The notes: generated from the letters alone by a model not told the origin. Positions 30,957-41,273 are shown, counted from the first letter of the stretch. The stretch: DNA of 64,000 nt from Amycolatopsis sp. DSM 110486 (GCF_019468465.1 NZ_CP080519.1:10347001-10411000); one strand, 5' to 3'. Numbers and translations are program-made.

Positions 30957-32255
30957 GACAGCGGCACCTCCGCCTCCACGCGCGTGCCCCGGCCGGGCGC
31001 GGCGCGCACCGACAGCCTGCCACCGGCCTCGGCCAGCAGGTCGCCGACAGCCCGCAGCCCGAAGTGCCCGTCGCGCGCCTGCTCGGTGAGCCGGTCGCCG
31101 TCGAAGCCGCGGCCGTCGTCGTCGATCACCAGGTGGCGGCGGACTCCGCCCTGGTCACGCGCACGAGCACCGCCTGGGCCTCGCTGTGGGCCACGACGTT
31201 GCGCAGCACCTCCTGCGCGGTGCGGAACAGCAGCGCCGACGCGGCCGGGGCAGGCCGTCGGCGTCGTCCGCGTCGAGGTCCACCGCCACGCCCGTGCGTT
31301 CCAGGCCGCCCGCCGGCTCGGCCAGAGCCGGCCAGAGGCCCTCCTCGGCGAGGTTCGGCGGGTAGATGTCCACGAGCAGCGAGCGCAGCGCGCCGACGCT
31401 CGTGCGCAGCCTCCCCGCGGCGTCGGCGATGACTTCGGCGCGGCGGGTCTCGTCCGGGTTTCCGAGCCTGGCGGCGTCGAGGCTGAACGTGAGCCCGGAC
31501 AGGTCCTGCACGATCCCGTCGTGCAGGTCGCGCGCGATCCGGCGGCGCTCGGCGTCGGAGGCGTCCACGGCGTGCTGCAGCAGGCGTTCCCGCTCCCGCA
31601 GCGAGCGCCGCACGCGCCGCGCCAGCGACCACGCGAACGGCACCTGCACGACCTCCAGCACCACCAGCGCGCCCAGGGAAGGCGGCGCGAATCGCGCCCA
31701 CGCGGCCTGCCCGGCCTGCGTCACGGCGTCGTAGCGGTAGTAGGCCTCCAGCAGCAGCGGGCGCCCGTCGGCCGCGCGGATCCCGACGTAGACCTCCAGC
31801 AACTTCCCGAACGACGTCTCGAGCCGGTTCTCCGGCCGCGTCAGGTCGCTGACCTCGGACACGCTCCCCTGCACCCGCAGCGCCTCGGCCTCCTGGCCGC
31901 TGAGCGGGTAGCGCTCGCCCATGAGCGCGGACGCGTCGGAGTAGAGGATCGTGCCGTCCGCGGCCCAGACCTTCACGCGCACCAGCGAACCCTGCAGCAC
32001 GTAGCGCCGGATCGCCGCGTCGAACGCGGTCAGCGCGGCCGGGTCGCGGTTCACCACCGCCGCGTCGAGCCGCGGTTCGACCACGCCGCGGGCCGTGACG
32101 GACGTGGTCTGCACCGCCGACTGCGTGGCCTGCGCCGTGCCCGCTTCGCGCGCGAGGTAGGCGATGAGACCGGCCAGCGCCGCGAGCACGACCACCCCGG
32201 CGATCGTGAACCGGGCCAGCAGCCCGGCCGTGGACGGGCTCCGCACCCGCGACAT
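30953..32255 (-). pseudogene. Sensor histidine kinase gene with two apparent single-base deletions
   Basis: The protein begins MSRVRSPSTAGLLARFTIAG with a membrane helix, an extracellular sensor (about 40-185), a second helix and the HisKA_3 motif ERRRIARDLHDGIVQDLSGL. The frame is lost after DADDADGLP (31247-31250, a CCCC run); reading continues in a second frame as ALLFRTAQEVLRNVVAHSEA, then in a third frame after 31149-31151 (a GGG run) as the HATPase end LVIDDDGRGFDGD, GHFGLRAVGDLLAEAGG. Adding one C and one G restores a 434-residue kinase whose stop overlaps the regulator's GTG start as GTGA. Either the gene is broken in its ATPase domain, or the sequence has homopolymer errors, which the intact sequence either side of both sites makes plausible. 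Confidence 0.8.
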
Positions 32256-32660
32256 GCGAGCACGGTATCGGCCCGGGCGCCCGGTTCGGACCTGTCCGAC
32301 CGGACTACGACCTCCGGGCCACGCGGGCGGGAAACCGGCTCCCCGGCCGGAGCACTCCGACGGTCACCCTGCGTGACATTTCGCCGGATCCACTCGGCGT
32401 AGCCGGAGCTAGGCCGTTTCGTGGCCCAGTCGTTGCTCCGCGTGAAGCGCCACGCGGCGCCGTCGGCCGGGGCCTGTGAGGGCGATCACCGCAGCGTACG
32501 GGCCGGATGTGGGCGGTGTGCCCCGGTTTCCACCTGGTCGACGGCGTCTCTAAATGAGACTCCCGCCCTGCGGGGACAGGCGTATACCGAGCGATGTGCC
32601 ACCGCGACGACCAGGCACACGACCAGGCACATTCCGGATGCCCGACCAGGGAGCCCGCTC
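32256..32660. other. 405-bp intergenic region with small repeats
   Basis: This stretch lies between the kinase gene and the acetate-type transporter gene, which are divergent. It contains an inverted repeat GTCTC-TAAAT-GAGAC at 32546-32560, and a 12-bp tandem duplication (ACGACCAGGCAC, twice) near 32612-32635 followed by a partial third unit just before the start of the transporter gene. I see no gene. The promoters for both directions are presumably here. Confidence 0.5.
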
Positions 32661-33314
32661 ATGACCACCCTCGATGCCAGTGCCGAAAGTGTCCCCCGAG
32701 TACCTGCCCAGCACACCGCGGAGGCCGCTCCCGAAGCGCCCCCGGCCGCCGACCCGATGATGATCGGCCTGCCCAGTTTCGTCGTCGGATCCGTCGCGCT
32801 GGGGCTCGTCCTCATCGGCTACGTGCCCGCGACCGCCGTCGGCGCGTCACTCGCCGTCATCATCGCCGCGACCGGCCTCGGCCTGGTCATCGCGGCGATC
32901 TGGGCCGCCGCCGTGGGCCAGAGCGCGGTGGCGGGCGTGTTCGCCATCTTCTCCGGGTTCTGGCTGAGCTACGCGCTGCTCGTGCTCGGCCTGACCCACA
33001 ACTGGTTCGGGATCGACGCGACAGCAGCCGTCGCCACCCAGGGGTTGTTCCTCATCTCCTGGCTCGTCATCGTCGGCATGCTGACACTCGCCACCCTGCG
33101 GTTGCCGGTGGCGTACACCCTGCTGTTCGCCCTCATCGAGGTCGCGCTCGTGCTCGTGCTGGTCGGCACGCTGCAGGGCTCGGCCGGCATCCTGCAGGTC
33201 GGCGGGTACGTCGTGCTCGTGTTCGCCGCCGTCGGTGTGTACCTGTTCTTCAGCTCGGCCTCGACGGCCACGGGCGGGTCCGCGCTCCCGCTCGGCCCGC
33301 CGATCATGCACTGA
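32661..33314 (+). CDS. GPR1/FUN34/YaaH (AceTr) family transporter
   Basis: The 217-residue membrane protein has about six hydrophobic helices after a 30-residue Ala/Pro-rich N-terminus. The family signature is recognisable around FAIFSGFWLSYALLVLGLTH, in the third helical region, and similar small actinobacterial members share ASTATGG-type C-terminal ends. Members such as SatP move acetate and succinate by proton symport. ATG at 32661 has AGGGAG upstream. It is a single gene closed by a strong terminator. Substrate inference is from the family only. Confidence 0.75.
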   Translation: MTTLDASAESVPRVPAQHTAEAAPEAPPAADPMMIGLPSFVVGSVALGLVLIGYVPATAVGASLAVIIAATGLGLVIAAIWAAAVGQSAVAGVFAIFSGFWLSYALLVLGLTHNWFGIDATAAVATQGLFLISWLVIVGMLTLATLRLPVAYTLLFALIEVALVLVLVGTLQGSAGILQVGGYVVLVFAAVGVYLFFSSASTATGGSALPLGPPIMH

Positions 33315-33330
33315 GCGAACTGCGTCACAC

Positions 33331-33359
33331 GTGCCCCGGAGTCCGCGACTCCGGGGCAC
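33331..33359 (+). terminator. Intrinsic-type terminator after the AceTr gene
   Basis: GTGCCCCGGAGTC and GACTCCGGGGCAC form a perfect 13-bp stem with a three-base loop, followed by TTT. It lies 17 bases after the transporter stop and separates it from the RraA-like gene. Confidence 0.8.
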
Positions 33360-33415
33360 TTTCCTGCGACGATCGCGGTCTCGTCCAGGGGACACCAAGA
33401 CGTGACAGGAGGACC

Positions 33416-34033
33416 ATGCCCGACGGATTCCGCGACATCCCGACCACGACCCTCGCCGACCTGCTGAGCCGCGACCAGGTGATGGACATCGGCGTGCGCC
33501 CGCTATGGGGCCCGGTGCCGCGCGTCGCCGGCCCGGCCTACACCGTCCAGTGCCCGGCGGGCGACAACCTGATGCTGCACGCGGCCATTCACCGCGCCCC
33601 AGCGGGCTCGATCGTCGTGGTGGAGTCCGGCGACCTGGACTACGCGCTGGCGGGCGGCAACGTCTGCGCCGTGGCGCAGCGCAACGGGATCGCGGCGTTC
33701 GTGCTCGACGGCGTGATCCGCGACCTCGCCGAGGTGCGCGAACTGGGGTTCCCCGTGTTCGCGCGCGGCCTGATCCCGATCCCCGGCACGAAGGCGGCTG
33801 TCGCGCCGCTGGGTCAGCCCGTGAGCTGCGGCGGGGTCACCGTGCACGCGGGTGACATCGTCACCGCCGACGAGGAGGGCGTCGTGGTCACGCCGGCCGC
33901 CGACGCGGAGCGGATCCTCCTGGCCGCGCAGGCGCGCCTGGCCAAGGAGGAGGCGCAGACACTCGACGAGTGGGACGCCGACCACGAGGCCCGGATCGAC
34001 GCGATCCTCAAGGAGCGCGGGTTCGCAGACTGA
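33416..34033 (+). CDS. RraA-like / HMG aldolase-type protein
   Basis: The 205-residue protein begins MPDGFRDIPTTTLADLLSRD and has the RraA-fold motifs GPAYTVQCPAGDNLMLHAAI, VVVESGDLDYALAGGNVCAV and, most typically, GIAAFVLDGVIRDLAEVREL followed by FPVFARGLIPIPGTKAAVAP. The same fold contains ribonuclease-E inhibitors and 4-hydroxy-4-methyl-2-oxoglutarate (HMG) aldolases; the G...R-D motif here is that of the metal-dependent aldolase branch. ATG at 33416 has AGGAGG upstream. The gene stands alone between two strong terminators. Confidence 0.88.
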   Translation: MPDGFRDIPTTTLADLLSRDQVMDIGVRPLWGPVPRVAGPAYTVQCPAGDNLMLHAAIHRAPAGSIVVVESGDLDYALAGGNVCAVAQRNGIAAFVLDGVIRDLAEVRELGFPVFARGLIPIPGTKAAVAPLGQPVSCGGVTVHAGDIVTADEEGVVVTPAADAERILLAAQARLAKEEAQTLDEWDADHEARIDAILKERGFAD

Positions 34034-34037
34034 GGGT

Positions 34038-34078
34038 CCCGCGCCGCGACCGTCGTGAATGGACGGTCGCGGCGCGGG
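34038..34078. terminator. Strong terminator between convergent genes
   Basis: A perfect 17-bp stem (34038-34054 with 34062-34078) with a seven-base loop, followed by TTTCTTC on the plus strand. It ends the RraA-like gene, four bases after its stop, and can also act on the convergent exported-protein gene, which ends at 34101. Confidence 0.88.
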
Positions 34079-34100
34079 TTTCTTCGCCCGGGTCGGGTGT

Positions 34101-35927
<1,827 letters not shown>

Positions 35928-36156
35928 CGGGGAGACCGTCCTTTCGACACGACACGACACGTGGCGGCGTGTGCGGGCCGAGGAATCCGTGCGCCACCGA
36001 CATTTCCGAGCCGGGCTCACCGGTGTCAAGGCGCCTGTCGGTGACCGGGACAGCCGAAAGTCCGGAACGCCCCTGCCGTGGCGGTACCGGGCAAAGCCGA
36101 CAGGTTGCGGAAACGGCTAGGGTCGGGGGTGGGGACCGCGACGACAGGAGTGCCAC

Positions 36157-36459
36157 ATGACTACGAACCAGCCCGGCGACCAGGAGCCATTGGACGCCGA
36201 GATTGTCGAGAGCCCGGCGGCCCCTGGCGTGCCGGCGGCGGACCTGCCCGAGCCCGACTACAGCGAGGGCGGCGTACCGTCGTTCGACTTCGTCCGCGAC
36301 CGCATCGAGAACCGCTACAACACGTCGGTGGGCGCGCAGGAGCTCGCGGGCATCGGCGGGCCGGAGACGATCGAGTCGCTCGACAAGAAAATCGCCGACC
36401 GCGACAAGGCCGCGAAGGACAAGCTCGCCGAGATCCGCCGGTCGATGGGCAAGCAGTAA
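36157..36459 (+). CDS. Small acidic hypothetical protein with C-terminal coiled helix
   Basis: The 100-residue protein begins MTTNQPGDQEPLDAEIVESP, has a disordered acidic N-terminal half and then VPSFDFVRDRIENRYNTSVG followed by a charged helix (SLDKKIADRDKAAKDKLAEI). ATG at 36157 has GACAGGAG upstream. I recall close relatives in actinomycetes but no known role. It is convergent with the glycosyltransferase gene, 16 bp apart, and has no signal or membrane helix. Confidence 0.65.
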   Translation: MTTNQPGDQEPLDAEIVESPAAPGVPAADLPEPDYSEGGVPSFDFVRDRIENRYNTSVGAQELAGIGGPETIESLDKKIADRDKAAKDKLAEIRRSMGKQ

Positions 36460-36475
36460 CGTCCCTTGTGGACGG

Positions 36476-37636
36476 TCAGCCCAGCAGGTCCAGCACGGCG
36501 TCGGCCGCGGCTTTCGCGCCGCCGGCGGCTGTGATCTCCTTGGCCAGCCAGGCCAGCCGGTCGTGCACGACGGGGTCGCCGGCGACGCGCAGCACCGTCT
36601 CACGCACGAGCTCCGGGGTTAGGGCCTCGGAGTCGAGCACCTCGCCGAGGCCGAGTTCCCGGACGCGGCGGGCGTTGAGGGCCTGTTCGGGCACCTGGGG
36701 CAGCGTCACCAGCGGCACGGCCCGCGAGAGCGCCTCCATGATCGAGTTCATGCCGGCGTGGGAGACGAACGCCCTCGCGTGGCCCAGCACCGCCTGCTGC
36801 GGCACCGACGGCAGCGCCTCGACGTTCGGCGGCAGCTCGCCCAGCAGCGCCGGATCCGTGCGGCCGAGCGACATCACCACGTGCCACTCCGTGTCGGCGA
36901 ACGCCTGCGCGCACGCGCGGAACACGTCCGGCCGGTCGGTGAACGCCGTACCCAGCGACACGAGCAGCACCGGCTTTCCAGCCGGCGGCTCCACCTCGTC
37001 CGCGCGCACCGTCGGGCCCACGAACCGGTAGGTCTCGTCGAAGGTCTCCGCCGCGATCTGGAACGCGGCCGGCACGAACACCAGCGTCAACGGCACCGGC
37101 GGGGCCGCCATCGGCACCAGCGGCGCGGACAGACCCTGCTGCTGCGAGAACTCGTGCAGGCGCGTCGCGAACCGGACCAACGCCTCGTTGTCCGGCCGGA
37201 AGTCGGGCGGCAGCAGCTCCGCCAGCGGCAGGTGCTCGTTCACGGCCATGCTCGCCACCAACGCGACCGCCGGCACGCCCAGCCGGTGCGAAACTGCGGC
37301 CGCGACAGGCGCCACGGTCGCGTCGAAGCACACGACGTCGGCGTCTCGGACTTTCTCCACGAGCGCATCGATCCCGGGCGCCGCCGCCTCCAGTAGCCCG
37401 TCCAGCAGGTTCACGAAGCTCGTGGTGCTGAACGTCTCCCGCGACAACGCGGTGGGATCCAGCGTCCACGGCAACCGCACCGCCTCCGCCCCGGCCCCCT
37501 CAATGGCCCCCACGTGCGCCGGCCCACTCGCGAACGTCACCCGATGCCCGCGCTCCACCAGCTCCGCCACGAGCGGCAACGCCGGGTTGACATGCCCCGC
37601 CGCCGGCGCGGCGACGAAGAACAGGTGCTTGCCCAC
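36476..37636 (-). CDS. MGT-family (GT1) glycosyltransferase
   Basis: The 386-residue protein begins GKHLFFVAAPAAGHVNPALP, the acceptor loop with the conserved His of GT1 enzymes, and ends with the sugar-nucleotide motif AFVSHAGMNSIMEALSRAVP, then PLVTLPQVPEQALNARRVRE. It matches the macrolide glycosyltransferase (MGT) group, which adds glucose from UDP-glucose to macrolides and other lipophilic compounds as self-protection or tailoring. No biosynthetic cluster is nearby, so detoxification is the more likely job. Length is typical. The start is an ATG whose ribosome site is weak. Confidence 0.9.
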   Translation of the reverse strand: MGKHLFFVAAPAAGHVNPALPLVAELVERGHRVTFASGPAHVGAIEGAGAEAVRLPWTLDPTALSRETFSTTSFVNLLDGLLEAAAPGIDALVEKVRDADVVCFDATVAPVAAAVSHRLGVPAVALVASMAVNEHLPLAELLPPDFRPDNEALVRFATRLHEFSQQQGLSAPLVPMAAPPVPLTLVFVPAAFQIAAETFDETYRFVGPTVRADEVEPPAGKPVLLVSLGTAFTDRPDVFRACAQAFADTEWHVVMSLGRTDPALLGELPPNVEALPSVPQQAVLGHARAFVSHAGMNSIMEALSRAVPLVTLPQVPEQALNARRVRELGLGEVLDSEALTPELVRETVLRVAGDPVVHDRLAWLAKEITAAGGAKAAADAVLDLLG

Positions 37637-37720
37637 AGGTGGTTTCCCCTCGCAGTCCGGACAAGATCACCGTAGCCGCGCCTGGGGGCGTTTAGACGGG
37701 ACGCTTCCCGTTCGCCCACT

Positions 37721-37869
37721 GCGGACCACCCGCATCGACACCCTCCCGCCGGCCCGGCGCGACCGGACCACTCGCGGCGCCTGGCCCGCGCGGACCGCCC
37801 ACTCACACACCGCCGGACCCGCGACGGGACCGCTCGCGCCACAGCAGCAGTGCGAGCGGACCACTCGCG
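37721..37869. repeat. Iterated GCGGACCACTCGCG-like motif in a 321-bp intergenic gap
   Basis: Six related elements occur at about 37721, 37763, 37791, 37812, 37826 and 37856 on one strand (core CGGACC followed by A/G, CTCGC or similar). The last copy GCGGACCACTCGCG is the cleanest. They fill the 37637-37957 gap between the divergent glycosyltransferase and hydrolase genes, which holds no ORF of its own. Spacing is 14-42 bp and irregular. They could be iterated operator sites or drifting repeats. Confidence 0.5.
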
Positions 37870-37957
37870 CCCCAACCCGCACCCGCCGAGACCCGGACGG
37901 AAGAACCCGCCGAAAACCACCCCACCCACCAGGCCCCGGCGTGATTTGATCGACCCC

Positions 37958-39193
37958 ATGCCTACCTCCGTGCGCGTCCCCGGTCTGGTTCTCACCGAGC
38001 ACGAGTTCGACGTCCCGTTGGATCACGGCAGGCCCGAGGGCGAGCGGATCACCGTGTTCGCGCGGGAGGTCGCGGAGCCGGGTGGCGGGGAGGAGCGGCC
38101 GTTCCTCGTCTTCCTGCAGGGTGGGCCCGGGCACGAGGCGCCGCGGCCCGCGGGTCGGGCCGCGGGGTGGCTGGGGCGGGCCCTGCGGGACTACCGGGTG
38201 CTGCTGCTGGACCAGCGGGGCACCGGCAACTCCACCCCCGTGGGCACGTTGCCCGGGCGCACGCCCGCCGAGCAAGCGGAGTACCTGGCGCACTTCCGCG
38301 CCGACTCGATCGTGCGGGACGCGGAGCTGATCCGGCAGCGGCTGGGCGTGGAGCGGTGGAGCGTGCTGGGCCAGTCGTTCGGCGGGTTCACCTCGCTCGC
38401 CTACCTCTCGCAAGCGCCGGAGGGCCTGCGGGAAGCGTTCTTCACCGGGGGCCTGCCACCCGTCGAGCGGCACCCCGACGAGGTGTACAAGGCGACGTAC
38501 GCGACGCTGCTGGAGCGCAACCGCCGCTACTACCGGCGCTACCCCGGAGACCGCGAGCGCGTGCGGAAGCTGCACACGCGCCTCGACGCAGGTGAGCTCG
38601 CGCTGCCCGACGGCACGCCGATCACGTCCCGGCTGTTCCGCCAGCTCGGCCACGTCCTCGGGTCGAGCGAGGGCGCCGAGACGCTGCACTACCTGCTGGA
38701 GCGCGACCCCGACTCCCCGGCCTTCGCGCACGACGTCGCGGCGACGCTGCCGTTCTCGGCGCGCAACCCGCTCTACGCGGTGATCCACGAGGCCTGCTAC
38801 GCCGACGGCCACACCACCCGCTGGTCGGCCCAGCGCACGCGCCCGGCGGAGTACGACGACGACGCCACGCTCTTCACCGGCGAGCACGTCTTCCCCTCGG
38901 TGTTCACCGACCTGCCCGGCCTCGCCCCGCTGCGCGAAGCCGCCGAGCTGCTCGCGGAGCGCGAGTGGCCGCGCCTCTACGACGCCGACGTGCTGCGAAG
39001 CTGCGAAGTGCCGTGCGCCGCCGCGATCTACGCCGAGGACGCGTATGTGGACCGCCGGTTCTCCGAAGAGACCGCAGGGCTGATCCCGACGATGCGCCCG
39101 TGGGTCACGAACGAGTACGAGCACAACGGCCTGCGCGCGGCGGGCGAGCACGTGCTCGGCCGGCTGATCGACCTCGTCCGCGGCCGCGCCTGA
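37958..39193 (+). CDS. Proline iminopeptidase-like alpha/beta hydrolase
   Basis: The 411-residue cytoplasmic enzyme has the Pip/S33 motifs FLVFLQGGPGHEAP (oxyanion region), LLLDQRGTGNSTPVG, and the nucleophile serine in WSVLGQSFGGFTSLAYLSQA. The late segments around VTNEYEHNGL provide the catalytic His. It removes an N-terminal proline or a similar residue from peptides. ATG at 37958 shows no clear ribosome site, so it may be leaderless. Length is slightly longer than E. coli-type Pip and typical of the Streptomyces PIP group. It is divergent from the glycosyltransferase, with the iterated motif between. Confidence 0.9.
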   Translation: MPTSVRVPGLVLTEHEFDVPLDHGRPEGERITVFAREVAEPGGGEERPFLVFLQGGPGHEAPRPAGRAAGWLGRALRDYRVLLLDQRGTGNSTPVGTLPGRTPAEQAEYLAHFRADSIVRDAELIRQRLGVERWSVLGQSFGGFTSLAYLSQAPEGLREAFFTGGLPPVERHPDEVYKATYATLLERNRRYYRRYPGDRERVRKLHTRLDAGELALPDGTPITSRLFRQLGHVLGSSEGAETLHYLLERDPDSPAFAHDVAATLPFSARNPLYAVIHEACYADGHTTRWSAQRTRPAEYDDDATLFTGEHVFPSVFTDLPGLAPLREAAELLAEREWPRLYDADVLRSCEVPCAAAIYAEDAYVDRRFSEETAGLIPTMRPWVTNEYEHNGLRAAGEHVLGRLIDLVRGRA

Positions 39194-39227
39194 AGATCGA
39201 AAAGAAGTGCCGGATAGCCCACTGGAA

Positions 39228-39280
39228 TGGTGGGCGTGTTACGATCGGTTTCGTTATCACGCCCACCAGCTTCGTTATCA
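39228..39280. promoter_or_regulatory. Composite inverted and direct repeat upstream of the sortase operon
   Basis: TGGTGGGCGTG at 39228-39238 and CACGCCCACCA at 39258-39268 are a perfect 11-bp inverted repeat with a 19-base loop. Overlapping it, TTCGTTATCA occurs at 39250-39259 and again at 39271-39280, 21 bp apart on the same face. The site is about 170 bp before the secreted protein's start and 35 bp after the hydrolase stop. It may be an operator or an mRNA structure; the absence of a T-tract argues against a simple terminator. Confidence 0.45.
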
Positions 39281-39450
39281 GGTCGTTTCCTGAGGGCCAC
39301 ACCGGATCAATTCAATCGGCCCGGAAACGCGGAACGTTACAGAATTCGAGCGTGGTTTTCCCCACCCGGGAATCATTTCCCTTCGACGCTTTTCTGCGGC
39401 AGAATCCCGCCATTGCCCAACGTCGGGCACTGTCGCAGCAGGGAGTCATC

Positions 39451-40305
39451 GTGAAGAAACCGCTGGGCCGTCTCGCAGGTGCCGTGCTCGCCGGCGCCGC
39501 CCTCACGCTCGCGTCCGCGCCGGCCGCCTTCGCACAGGACGACCCCACCGCGCCGGTCGAGACCACGGTGACGTCCGAGTCGACGGACTCGCCGGCACCG
39601 ACCACATCGGACTCCAGCACCGCCGAGACCCCGACCAGCGACTCGAGCACCCCGACGTCCGCCACTCCGCCGAGCACGACCGACGACATCGAGACGCCTG
39701 CCGACCCCGAGGTGCAGACCACCGAAGGCCGCCACGCCCCGGCCGCCGCGAAGCCCCGCGCCGCTGAAGACGCCAAAGACTCCGAAGACGGCCAGAACGC
39801 CGACGAGACCACCGAAACCACCGCCCCCACCGACCCGTACACCGACAACGCCGGCCACGGCTTCGTCGGCCTCGGCGGTGAAGGTGTGCTGGTCATCGCC
39901 TGCGCGTCCGGCGCGCCCGGGAACGTCGCCACCGTCGGCCTCACCGTGACCGCAGGACCGGACCAGGACGGCGCCGACGGCCGCTACTGGAACTACGACG
40001 TGCGCGTGATCGACGGGTTCACCGGCACCACCGCGCCGTTCAGCTGGACCTGCGACGGTCAGGAGGGGCACGGCGACGTGACCTTCGAGCAGGTCGCACC
40101 GCCCACTTCGGACACCAGCGAAACCCCGGCCACCAGCGACACCCCGACCGGCAGCACCACCTCCCCGACCACTTCGGCGTCCACTTCGGACACTCCGAAG
40201 GCCACCCCCGGCCCCGTAGTCACCCGCCCGGCGGTCCAGGTCCGCTACGCGCCCCAGGGCGGCGTCGAGACCGGCTTCGGCGGCACCGCGCGGTTCTGGT
40301 TCTGA
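39451..40305 (+). CDS. Secreted Ser/Thr-rich protein next to a class F sortase
   Basis: The 284-residue protein has a signal peptide (KKPLGRLAGAVLAGAALTLA) with cleavage after APAAFAQ near residue 30, a Ser/Thr/Pro-rich region (about 32-110), a folded domain (about 130-215: GHGFVGLGGEGVLVIACASG, then WNYDVRVIDGFTGTTAPFSW with two cysteines), a second Ser/Thr-rich linker and the C-terminal end VRYAPQGGVETGFGGTARFW. GTG at 39451 follows CAGGGAG. It is four bases upstream of the sortase gene, a typical substrate-sortase arrangement. The C-terminal VETGFGG resembles a sorting motif but lacks the usual hydrophobic and basic tail. Confidence 0.75.
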   Translation: MKKPLGRLAGAVLAGAALTLASAPAAFAQDDPTAPVETTVTSESTDSPAPTTSDSSTAETPTSDSSTPTSATPPSTTDDIETPADPEVQTTEGRHAPAAAKPRAAEDAKDSEDGQNADETTETTAPTDPYTDNAGHGFVGLGGEGVLVIACASGAPGNVATVGLTVTAGPDQDGADGRYWNYDVRVIDGFTGTTAPFSWTCDGQEGHGDVTFEQVAPPTSDTSETPATSDTPTGSTTSPTTSASTSDTPKATPGPVVTRPAVQVRYAPQGGVETGFGGTARFWF

Positions 40306-40309
40306 GCCG

Positions 40310-40906
40310 ATGAAGCGCATCGAACTCGTGGCGACAGCAGCCACCGTGCTGGCCGTCACCGCGGTGCTGGCCGGCTGCAGTTCTTCTCCCACCCCGGCGC
40401 CGGCCGCCGCGGCGAAGCCGGTCCCGAGCAGCGTCGCCGTCACCCAACCGTTCAAAGGCCTGCGCCCGACCTCCGTCAGCATCCCGAAGATCGGGGCGCA
40501 GTCCAGCCTGGTCTCCGTCGCGGTGAACCTCGAGGGCAAGATCTCCGTGCCCTCGGTGAAAACGCCGATGCAGGCCGCGTGGTACCGCCTCTCCCCCGTC
40601 CCCGGCGAGGTCGGTCCGGCCATCGTCCTCGGCCACGTGGACGGCGACAAGAAGCCCGGCATCTTCTACAAGCTCAAGGATCTCGTCCCCGGCGACGAGG
40701 TGGACATCGACCGCAGCGACGGCAAGAAGCTGAAGTTCACCGTCGACCACCTCACCCAGGTCCCCAAGGACCAGTTTCCCCAGGACGCGGTCTACGGCAA
40801 CAGCACCAAACCCGAACTGCGCCTGATCACCTGCGGCGGTGTGTTCGACCACGCCGAGCACAGCTACGAGGACAACATCGTGGTGTACGCCAACCTCGCC
40901 ACGTAA
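40310..40906 (+). CDS. Class F sortase, probable lipoprotein
   Basis: The 198-residue protein has a lipoprotein signal (VLAVTAVLAGC, cysteine 23), then a Pro/Ala linker and the sortase beta-barrel: VSIPKIGAQSSLVSVAVNLE, AIVLGHVDGDKKPGIFYKL with catalytic H109, and LRLITCGGVFDHAEHSYEDN with C175. The size, lipobox and domain fit the actinobacterial class F sortases. No arginine follows the cysteine; R171 precedes it and H occupies the HSYEDN position, so the third catalytic residue is not obvious. Its likely substrate is the protein encoded just upstream. ATG at 40310 follows the upstream stop by four bases, hence an operon. Confidence 0.85.
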   Translation: MKRIELVATAATVLAVTAVLAGCSSSPTPAPAAAAKPVPSSVAVTQPFKGLRPTSVSIPKIGAQSSLVSVAVNLEGKISVPSVKTPMQAAWYRLSPVPGEVGPAIVLGHVDGDKKPGIFYKLKDLVPGDEVDIDRSDGKKLKFTVDHLTQVPKDQFPQDAVYGNSTKPELRLITCGGVFDHAEHSYEDNIVVYANLAT

Positions 40907-40907
40907 C

Positions 40908-41273
40908 TCAGACGAGCGCGTGGACCACCGCGTACCCGAGCGTGGCCGCCCCCAGTCCGGCGGCCACGCTCAGCACCGAATTGGCGACCGCCGTGCCGTA
41001 CGCCCGCCGCTCGAGCAGGCGCACGGTCTCGTAGCCGAAAGTGCTGTACGTCGTCAGCGCCCCGCAGAACCCCGTGCCCACCAGAATCGAGACGGTGCCG
41101 GGCAACGCCGACCCGGCGCCGGCGAGCGAGCCCAGCAACAAGGATCCCACCAGGTTGACCGTGAACGTGCCCCACGGAAACCCGCCGTGGTGGCGTGCCT
41201 GCATGAAGCGATCGGTGACGTACCGCAGCGGCGCCCCGACCACCGCGCCCAGGAACACGAGCAGTACCGTCAC
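40908..41273 (-). CDS. crcB: CrcB/FluC fluoride channel subunit
   Basis: The 121-residue membrane protein has four helices with the FluC motifs: VFLGAVVGAPLRYVTDRFMQ, then FPWGTFTVNLVGSLLLGSLA and GTGFCGALTTYSTFGYETVR, where the N of GTFTVN and the Phe-box TYSTF line the fluoride path. It exports F-. GTG at 41273 has AAAGGACGG upstream and overlaps the stop of the other crcB gene as GTGA. In actinomycetes FluC subunits often occur as pairs that form heterodimers. It is convergent with the sortase gene, one base apart. Confidence 0.92.
   Translation of the reverse strand: MTVLLVFLGAVVGAPLRYVTDRFMQARHHGGFPWGTFTVNLVGSLLLGSLAGAGSALPGTVSILVGTGFCGALTTYSTFGYETVRLLERRAYGTAVANSVLSVAAGLGAATLGYAVVHALV

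Noticed and set aside
32612..32651. Tandem repeat before the AceTr gene as a regulatory repeat array.
   Set aside because: Only two full 12-bp copies and a partial third are present, so chance or slippage is enough to explain it.
37721..37869. CRISPR-like array or plasmid-type iterons.
   Set aside because: The units are short, degenerate and irregularly spaced, and there are no cas or replication genes.
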